Shown here: positions 7,057 to 12,451 of the stretch, in pieces
Layout: each line of letters opens with the position of its first letter
Numbering within the stretch: position 1 is the stretch's first letter
Source of the DNA: Thalassospiraceae bacterium
GTDB taxonomy: Bacteria > Pseudomonadota > Alphaproteobacteria > Rhodospirillales > Magnetovibrionaceae
Assembly: GCA_030637205.1 (NCBI GenBank)
Contig: DAOVVL010000025.1
Span: forward strand, 1 to 12,451
Length of the DNA stretch: 12,451 bases
Direction of reading: 5' to 3'
Position numbers and translations under genes: made by a program
The notes under the pieces: generated by a model
Database searches by the model: none
The model's input: only the letters and a program-made list of their open reading frames with translations
Told to the model about the DNA's origin: nothing

Positions 7057-10000
7057 ATGCCTCGGGAGCTAGGAGGAAGTCCACTGTTCAAGCGAACGCT
7101 TAGAGCGTCTATTCAGATCATCGGCGGTCTTGGTGTCGGTCTGTTCATCGCCGTGCTGCTGGTGACGTGGCGGCTCAGCTCTGGGCCGGTATCGCTGACC
7201 TTCCTCACCCCCATCATTGAGCGATCCTTAAACGAACTTCACGATGGCTCTTTTAACATCAGCCTTGAAGATACCATTCTTGCGTGGGCGGGGTGGGAAA
7301 GAACGCTGGATATTCGCGTGGTCAACATGCGCGTCAAGCTGCCCGAAGGCAGCCAGATTGCGCTGGTCCCCGAAGTATCCGTTTCGTTTAGTGCCAAGGC
7401 GCTGCTTGAAGGTTCGCTGGCGCCGCGCAGCATCGAACTGTTTGGTCCTGACATTGTGGTGGTTCGTAACCGACAGGGCCAGTTCGCGGTTGGACTGGAA
7501 AGCGAGGTCGAAGGATCAGACCTGTTTATCGCGCGTCTGGTGGGTGCGATGATGCAAGCCCCCGATGTTGAAAACCCCATGACCTATCTTTCGCGCATAA
7601 ACGTGGTTGCTGCGCGAATGACCTATGTCGATACCGCGTTGGGCGCCAGTTGGCATGCCCCCAGTGGCGATGCGCAACTTCGCCGCGTCGATGGCGGGCT
7701 GGATGCTGAGTTTAGTTTAGGCTTGGAAGTCGGGCGCGAAACGGCGGATTTATCCATTATCGGCACCTTTGATCAACAGTCCCAAAGGATTGATCTGGGC
7801 ATCAGTTTTGATGCGCTAACGCCATCAAGCTTTGCCAAGCTATCGCCCAAACTGGAAATGTTATCTGCCGTTGATCTTCCGGTATCGGGAACGTTGACCC
7901 TTTCCATGCTTCCCAACGGCCAAGTCGAAGGTTTTGGTTTTGATCTTGAAGGCAAGGCCGGGCATTTGTCGTTTCCGGTGCCCATGGCATCTGAAATGGG
8001 ATTGCTGCCGTGGGCGCAACGTCTGGAAGTCACCAGCGTTGTCGCGGCAGGGCGCTTTGAAGGCGAGACCGATCATCTGGAACTGGACAATCTGGAAATT
8101 CGTTTAGACAAAGATGAAACGCTTTATCTGCCCTCGCCGATCAATCACGCATTGCCGGTCAACGCCATCACCGGTGCGGGCCGTGTCATCGGTTCGGACC
8201 GACGCATGGAAATTGATCATCTGGAACTTGATCTGGGTGACGCGGTTGCCAACGTGCGCGCCAAGGTCAACGGGTTTGGCGTGCCGGTCGAAGGCGCAAA
8301 GCCGGCGCCGATGTCGTTGGGGCTGACGGGCAGCCTGAAAAACATGCCGTTTGACCGCCTGGATCGTTATTGGCCTTCGATGCTGGCACCTGAGGTGCGC
8401 GCCTGGGTTCTGGCAAACGTTTCAGACGGCTATTCGCCCAAATCAGAAGTGGTGCTGACACTGATGTCAGACGAGCAGGGCATTCATATCGAACAATTGG
8501 AAGGCACCGTTGAGGGCCGCGATGTGAGCGTGGATTATCTGGCCCCCATGCCCAAGGCCAGACGCATGAACGCCACTGCCACATTTGATCGCGACAGTTT
8601 TGACATCAAGGTGGACCGTTTTGAAAATGAAAGTGGCATGACACTGGAAAGTGGCGATGTTCACCTCACCAAACTCGATAGCGACGTGCCAGAGGCTGCA
8701 TTCCTTTTAAACCTTCAAGGCCCGATCCCGGCGGCGCTGACGTTGCTTGAAAACGAGCCGTTTAATTTCTCAAACGCGGTCGGTCTTTCCCCGCAAAGCA
8801 CCAAAGGCACAGCGGCGATCCGTTTGAAAATTGATTTCCCTTTTGTTGATGATCTTTCATTGGCCGATGTAACCGCCAGCGCCGAAGCCGATCTGGTTGA
8901 TGCCGAGTTCAAGGAAATCCTGTTTGGCCGCGATATGATCAACGGCAATCTAAAACTGGTGGTCGATAAGTTTGCGCTCAACGCTTCGGGTACCGGGCAA
9001 CTGGGTGGCGTTCCGGTGGGCCTGTTGTGGCGCCACGATTATGGCGAAGACGCCCTGTTTCGCGACAAGTACGAGCTGACCGGAATTATCCATGACGTTT
9101 TGGGCATGAGCGATATCGGCATCGAGGTGCCCGAATTGATTGGGCGTTACATCGGCGGCGGGGCCGAAGCCAACGTCAGCTACACCGTGTTTGGTGATGA
9201 CCGACGATCGCTTTCGGCGCGCATTGATTTAACCAAAATCGCGCTGGCGATCCCCGAACTGGGCTGGTCCAAGGTGCCGGGCGTGCCCGGCCAGGCTGTG
9301 CTGGAACTGCGCATGAAGGGCGATAGCCCGGTTTCTATCCCGTCGTTTGAGATCAGCGCGCCGGATATGGACATTGGCGGATCGGTCAGTTTTCGCGACG
9401 ACGGCGAACTTGAAATTATCAAACTGGACCGCGTGATCAGCCGTCGCACTTCCGTGGCCGGATCCCTGATCCCCCATGATGACGGAACGTGGGAAGTATC
9501 GCTGATCGGTGATGAGTTCGATGCAACCTTGCTGTGGGATGATTTCTTAGGCCTTCGCGACGTGTCGCCCGAAAGCGAGCTGGATGAAACGTCTTTCGCT
9601 TTTTCCGGTGCTGCGGATTTCAAAAAACTGTGGTTTGGCAAAAACCGCGTGGTGGAAGACTTCATTGGCACCGTCTATCGACGCGGCAAGCTGTGGAAAA
9701 AGATCGACATGGAGGCCCGCGTCACAGAAACCGATACCATTAATTTCCGCCTGGAAACTTATGAAAACCGAAATGAACGCCGGCTTGGCATTCTTTCGAA
9801 CAATGCCGGCGCAGCACTTCGGGCGCTGGACATCTACGATCTGGTGGTCGGCGGCAAACTTCGCATGGAAGCCATCTATCGCGGCATGAATATCAATTCA
9901 CCCTTGGCGGGAACCCTGACGGTATACGATTATTCGCTGACCAAGGCCCCGGCACTGGCCAATCTGGTGGGGGTCATGTCGTTGACCGGGGTCGGCGATG

Positions 10001-10416
10001 CGCTGCGCGGCAAAGGTCTCAGCTTTGATATTCTTGAAGTTCCCTTCACCTTGAATAAAGGTGTGCTGGGCATGACCGAGGCCCGAACGTCCGGTGTATC
10101 CATCGGCATCACGGCCACCGGTACTGTCGACCTTCAGGGCAAGAAGCTGGATATCGTAGGAACGCTGGTGCCGGCTTACGGCATCAATGCACTGCTGGGC
10201 GAAATTCCGATAATCGGCACCATCCTTTCCGGCCCTGAAAAAGGCAGCGGAATTTTTGCCGCAACGTATTCGATGAAAAGCAAGGGCGATGATGTGGAGA
10301 TCAAATTCAATCCCCTGTCGGCCCTGGCACCCGGAGTGCTGCGTGGAATCTTCAGCGGCAGTGCCCGTGAACAGGAAATTGAGGCGGGTAGGGCTAAAAG
10401 CCCGGCGGCGAAGTAG
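7057..10416 (+). CDS. YhdP/AsmA-like envelope protein (DUF3971 / AsmA C-terminal domain)
   Basis: This is a large (1119 or 1110 residues) AsmA-superfamily protein of the YhdP type. Such proteins are anchored in the inner membrane, span the periplasm as long beta-rich bridges, and are implicated in lipid transport to the outer membrane. An N-terminal basic stretch (FKRTLRA) precedes one membrane segment at about 19-40. A long beta-rich periplasmic region follows, with repeated hydrophobic/acidic strand patterns. The C-terminal AsmA-like domain (about 905-1100) has YDYSLTKAPALANLVGVMSL, then KGLSFDILEVPF, GTVDLQGKKLDIVGTLVPAYGIN and IPIIGTILSG. ATG 7057 has no well-spaced ribosome site, whereas AGGAGG at 7071-7076 is seven bases before CTG 7084, so translation probably starts there. 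The gene diverges from glnE and converges on tyrS with 24 bases between stop codons. Family is confident; the substrate is unknown. Confidence 0.85.
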   Translation: MPRELGGSPLFKRTLRASIQIIGGLGVGLFIAVLLVTWRLSSGPVSLTFLTPIIERSLNELHDGSFNISLEDTILAWAGWERTLDIRVVNMRVKLPEGSQIALVPEVSVSFSAKALLEGSLAPRSIELFGPDIVVVRNRQGQFAVGLESEVEGSDLFIARLVGAMMQAPDVENPMTYLSRINVVAARMTYVDTALGASWHAPSGDAQLRRVDGGLDAEFSLGLEVGRETADLSIIGTFDQQSQRIDLGISFDALTPSSFAKLSPKLEMLSAVDLPVSGTLTLSMLPNGQVEGFGFDLEGKAGHLSFPVPMASEMGLLPWAQRLEVTSVVAAGRFEGETDHLELDNLEIRLDKDETLYLPSPINHALPVNAITGAGRVIGSDRRMEIDHLELDLGDAVANVRAKVNGFGVPVEGAKPAPMSLGLTGSLKNMPFDRLDRYWPSMLAPEVRAWVLANVSDGYSPKSEVVLTLMSDEQGIHIEQLEGTVEGRDVSVDYLAPMPKARRMNATATFDRDSFDIKVDRFENESGMTLESGDVHLTKLDSDVPEAAFLLNLQGPIPAALTLLENEPFNFSNAVGLSPQSTKGTAAIRLKIDFPFVDDLSLADVTASAEADLVDAEFKEILFGRDMINGNLKLVVDKFALNASGTGQLGGVPVGLLWRHDYGEDALFRDKYELTGIIHDVLGMSDIGIEVPELIGRYIGGGAEANVSYTVFGDDRRSLSARIDLTKIALAIPELGWSKVPGVPGQAVLELRMKGDSPVSIPSFEISAPDMDIGGSVSFRDDGELEIIKLDRVISRRTSVAGSLIPHDDGTWEVSLIGDEFDATLLWDDFLGLRDVSPESELDETSFAFSGAADFKKLWFGKNRVVEDFIGTVYRRGKLWKKIDMEARVTETDTINFRLETYENRNERRLGILSNNAGAALRALDIYDLVVGGKLRMEAIYRGMNINSPLAGTLTVYDYSLTKAPALANLVGVMSLTGVGDALRGKGLSFDILEVPFTLNKGVLGMTEARTSGVSIGITATGTVDLQGKKLDIVGTLVPAYGINALLGEIPIIGTILSGPEKGSGIFAATYSMKSKGDDVEIKFNPLSALAPGVLRGIFSGSAREQEIEAGRAKSPAAK
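7071..7086 (+). promoter_or_regulatory. Strong Shine-Dalgarno and candidate CTG start of the YhdP-like gene
   Basis: AGGAGG at 7071-7076 is a perfect anti-16S match, seven bases before CTG (7084-7086), in frame with the YhdP-like gene. Starting here gives MFKRTLRASIQIIGG, a short basic leader directly before the membrane segment. In contrast, ATG 7057 has AAAGG touching it with no spacing. No ATG, GTG or TTG lies in frame between 7060 and the start of the membrane segment. Confidence 0.5.
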
Positions 10417-10440
10417 CTGACTATTTAAATCGCGCGCAAC

Positions 10441-11694
10441 TTAAATAACACGAAGAAGCGCGTGGCGTTTTTTGCCAGCCGATAACTTGATTACGCCGTC
10501 ATCGTTCAGATCACCGGACGTTACCGGGGCGGTTTCCGATTTGATCTGTTGATCGTTGATACGGCCACCGCCGCCCTTGATCATGCGACGCGCATCGCCG
10601 TTACTGGTGCATAGCCCGGCCCGGCATAACGCTTCAAAGGCCGGAATGCCCGCATCGAGATCTGCGCGCGCTACATCAAAGCTCGGCAGCTCGTCTCCCA
10701 GCGTTCCTTCTTCGAAAGTTTTGCGCGCACTTTCTGCGGCCGCCTTTGCAGCCTCGATACCATGCGCCATCTTGGTTGCTTCAAACGCCAGCACTTTTTT
10801 GGCATCGTTGATGTCAGCGCCTTCAAGTTTTTCAAGGCGCGCGATTTCATCCATGCTTAATTCGGTGAACAGTTTCAAAAACCGGCCCACGTCACCATCT
10901 TCGGTGTTGCGCCAGTATTGCCAATAATCGTAAGTCGATAGTTGTTCAGCGTTCAGCCACACCGCGCCTGCGGCGGTCTTGCCCATTTTGGCGCCTGATG
11001 CTGTGGTCAGCAGGGGCGTGGTGAGCCCAAACACTTCTTTTGCATCCACACGGCGCGCCAGCTCCACCCCGTTCACGATATTGCCCCACTGATCGGATCC
11101 GCCCATTTGTAATTTACATTCATTGCGCCGGTTCAGTTCCAGAAAATCGTATGCCTGAAGGATCATGTAATTGAATTCAAGAAACGAAAGTGTCTGTTCG
11201 CGTTCAAGGCGCAGCTTCACACTGTCAAACGAAAGCATCCGGTTGACCGAAAAATGCTGGCCGAAGTCACGCAGGAATTCGATGTAGTTGAGTTCTTTCA
11301 GCCAGTCGGCATTATTCACCATCACCGCATCGGTGGGGCCGTCGCCAAATGTGAGAAAGCGCGAAAACACTTCCTTGATCGATGCCATGTTTTGATTGAT
11401 GCCGTCTTCGGTGATCAACTGGCGACTTTCGTCCTTGCCTGATGGATCGCCGACCAAGCTTGTTCCACCACCCATCAGCACAATCGGCTTGTGCCCGGTT
11501 TGCTGCAGGATGCGCAACAGCATGATCGGCAACAACGATCCCACATGCAGGCTGGGGGCGGTGCAATCAAAACCAATGTAGGCCGTCACGATAGAGCCAT
11601 CGGCAAGGCTGTCGAGCGCATCAAGATCGGTACACTGGTGCATATAGCCGCGCTCAAAAACGGTGCGCAGGAAATCTGATTTAGGCGTGCTCAT
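10441..11694 (-). CDS. tyrS: Tyrosyl-tRNA synthetase
   Basis: This class I aminoacyl-tRNA synthetase charges tRNA-Tyr with tyrosine in the cytoplasm. The 417-residue length is typical of bacterial TyrRS. The N-terminal Rossmann catalytic domain has GFDCTAPSLHVGS (about 41-53, where HVGS is the HIGH-type signature). The tyrosine-binding and dimer-interface region includes LQAYDFLEL (about 179-187) and QMGGSDQWGNI (196-206). KMGKT at 236-240 is the KMSKS-type signature. The C-terminal S4 RNA-binding domain (about 350-417) includes SNGDARRMIKGGGGRIND. ATG 11694-11692 gives the usual start (KSDFLRTVFERGYMHQCTD) but has no strong Shine-Dalgarno. The gene is convergent with the YhdP-like gene and divergent from anmK. 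I see no T-box or other leader structure. Confidence 0.97.
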   Translation of the reverse strand: MSTPKSDFLRTVFERGYMHQCTDLDALDSLADGSIVTAYIGFDCTAPSLHVGSLLPIMLLRILQQTGHKPIVLMGGGTSLVGDPSGKDESRQLITEDGINQNMASIKEVFSRFLTFGDGPTDAVMVNNADWLKELNYIEFLRDFGQHFSVNRMLSFDSVKLRLEREQTLSFLEFNYMILQAYDFLELNRRNECKLQMGGSDQWGNIVNGVELARRVDAKEVFGLTTPLLTTASGAKMGKTAAGAVWLNAEQLSTYDYWQYWRNTEDGDVGRFLKLFTELSMDEIARLEKLEGADINDAKKVLAFEATKMAHGIEAAKAAAESARKTFEEGTLGDELPSFDVARADLDAGIPAFEALCRAGLCTSNGDARRMIKGGGGRINDQQIKSETAPVTSGDLNDDGVIKLSAGKKRHALLRVI

Positions 11695-11817
11695 AATTAT
11701 TCTGGCCTAAGCTCTCAAAAAGGGTTTCTTGCATGCTGGGCGCGGTATTAGCACAATGGCCCCACATCCACAACGTAACCTGCCCACTTGGGGGCGGGGA
11801 AGCAAGAAAGTGAGGCC
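11695..11817. promoter_or_regulatory. Divergent intergenic region tyrS/anmK with weak overlapping promoter candidates
   Basis: This 123-base spacer must hold promoters for both genes. Towards tyrS (minus) a weak candidate is TTGTGG (11773-11768), a 17-base spacer and TAATAC (11750-11745). Towards anmK (plus) a weak candidate is TTGCAT (11729-11734), a 17-base spacer and CACAAT (11752-11757). The two would overlap, so polymerases could compete. Each matches only about half of the sigma-70 consensus, so the exact boxes are uncertain. A G/C-rich stretch lies at about 11780-11800. Confidence 0.3.
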
Positions 11818-12451
11818 ATGGCGGAAAGTGGCACAGACCAAGGCTTACGGCTCGCCATCGGGTTGATGAGCGGCACCTCGTTAGATGCCATAGATGTGGC
11901 GGCGATTCGCACCGACGGCGTCCACGCGGTCCAGTTCGGCCCGGCGTTGAGCATTCCCTATGCAGACGACTTTCGCGAACGCCTGCGGTGCCTTTTGGGG
12001 GCGCACGGCGCCAACGCACCTGAACTGGGTGCCATCGAAGCAGAGCTGACCGAACTTCACGCAAATGCGGTGCGCCGGTTTTTAGCGAGCTCTGATCTGG
12101 ACGCGGCTGATGTCGATGTGATCGGCTTTCACGGCCACACCATCTTTCACGACCCGGCCAACGCCATCACGCGGCAAATCGGCGACGGGCAAAGCCTGGC
12201 CGATCAACTGGGCATTGATGTGGTGGCCGATTTCAGATCCGCCGACGTTGGTGCCGGGGGCCAGGGCGCGCCGCTGGTGCCGGTTTATCACCAAACCCTG
12301 GCGCGTGGCACGCCGGGCCTGGACGTGCCCTTGTGTGTATTGAATTTGGGTGGCATTGCAAACGTGACGTGGATTGGGCCAGAGACGGACGACTTGCTGG
12401 CGTTTGATAGTTCGCCGTGCAATGCGTTGTTGGATGACTGGGTGCGTCAAA
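11818..12451 (+). CDS. anmK: Anhydro-N-acetylmuramic acid kinase (3' truncated by window edge)
   Basis: AnmK hydrates and phosphorylates 1,6-anhydro-N-acetylmuramic acid, released by lytic transglycosylases, to MurNAc-6-phosphate, so that cell-wall sugar is recycled in the cytoplasm. ATG at 11818 opens 211 complete codons running off the window; the full protein is usually about 370 residues. The N-terminus has the nucleotide-binding signature GLMSGTSLDAIDVA (about 13-26). Further family motifs are GFHGHTIFHDP (about 102-112), IGDGQSLAD, and ADFRSADVGAGGQGAPLVP, which contains the expected catalytic aspartate. LNLGGIANVTW follows. At 197-203 the usual DTGPGNA reads DSSPCNA. A modest GTGAGG lies just before the ATG. 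An in-frame TTG at 11788 is a possible but less likely start. The gene diverges from tyrS, an arrangement I recall from other alphaproteobacteria. Confidence 0.93.
   Translation, partial: MAESGTDQGLRLAIGLMSGTSLDAIDVAAIRTDGVHAVQFGPALSIPYADDFRERLRCLLGAHGANAPELGAIEAELTELHANAVRRFLASSDLDAADVDVIGFHGHTIFHDPANAITRQIGDGQSLADQLGIDVVADFRSADVGAGGQGAPLVPVYHQTLARGTPGLDVPLCVLNLGGIANVTWIGPETDDLLAFDSSPCNALLDDWVRQ

Noticed and set aside
9180..9671. 163-codon minus-strand open frame inside the YhdP-like gene
   Set aside because: Ser/Arg-rich shadow translation with no domain, opposite to a clear gene.
10417..10440. Bidirectional terminator between the YhdP-like gene and tyrS
   Set aside because: Only 24 bases, with no convincing stem-loop plus T-run.
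11681..12064. Minus-strand open frames over the tyrS/anmK spacer and anmK
   Set aside because: The plus strand encodes AnmK with conserved motifs; the minus frames are Arg/Pro/Ser-rich shadows.
12082..12450. 122-codon minus-strand open frame at the window end
   Set aside because: Antisense to anmK coding sequence with GFHGH and NLGGIAN motifs on the plus strand.
1..12451. A new defence, mobile or secondary-metabolite system
   Set aside because: All substantial open frames are explained by core genes of even composition; no integrase, transposase, toxin, nuclease, repeat array or tRNA attachment site was seen.

Overview
This window looks like an ordinary housekeeping stretch of an alphaproteobacterial chromosome. 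It is moderately GC-rich, and the proteins most resemble those of Rhodospirillales-type bacteria: a PBP1A with a CxxC insert, an RF2 with an SPY rather than SPF motif, a YhdP-type AsmA protein, and GlnE followed by a DUF455 ferritin-like protein. A FliL-family gene suggests a flagellated organism. Genus-level placement is an inference from remembered family features, not a computed result.

Layout. Positions 2-1318 (+) hold the 3' part of a class A penicillin-binding protein (PBP1A/mrcA); its glycosyltransferase half lies outside the window. Positions 1385-2504 (+) hold prfB (peptide chain release factor 2), which carries the autoregulatory +1 programmed frameshift, so the gene is split over two frames and a plain ORF reading loses its N-terminus. 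Three minus-strand genes follow, in transcription order glnE (6999-3967), a DUF455 ferritin-like protein (3970-3176, overlapping glnE by ATGA) and a fliL-family gene (3085-2501, whose stop codon overlaps that of prfB in a TTAA). A very short 57-base divergent spacer separates glnE from a 1.1-kb-codon YhdP/AsmA-like envelope protein (7057 or 7084 to 10416, +). This converges on tyrS (11694-10441, -). After a 123-base divergent spacer comes the 5' part of anmK (11818 to the window end, +).

How the genes relate. Two genes concern peptidoglycan (PBP1A synthesis and AnmK recycling of anhydro-MurNAc), one the outer envelope (YhdP-like), two translation (RF2, TyrRS), one nitrogen control (GlnE, which adenylylates glutamine synthetase), and one the flagellar basal body (FliL). 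The coupled glnE-DUF455 pair may form one transcript that continues into fliL. The set reads as a mosaic of small core operons, not one pathway.

No tRNA, rRNA, CRISPR array, IS element, prophage or defence system was seen, and I found no convincing new biological system. The most informative signals are in expression control: the prfB recoding site, a likely CTG start for the YhdP-like gene behind a perfect Shine-Dalgarno sequence, a possible five-codon mini-ORF ending three bases before glnE, and mutually exclusive hairpins in the fliL leader.
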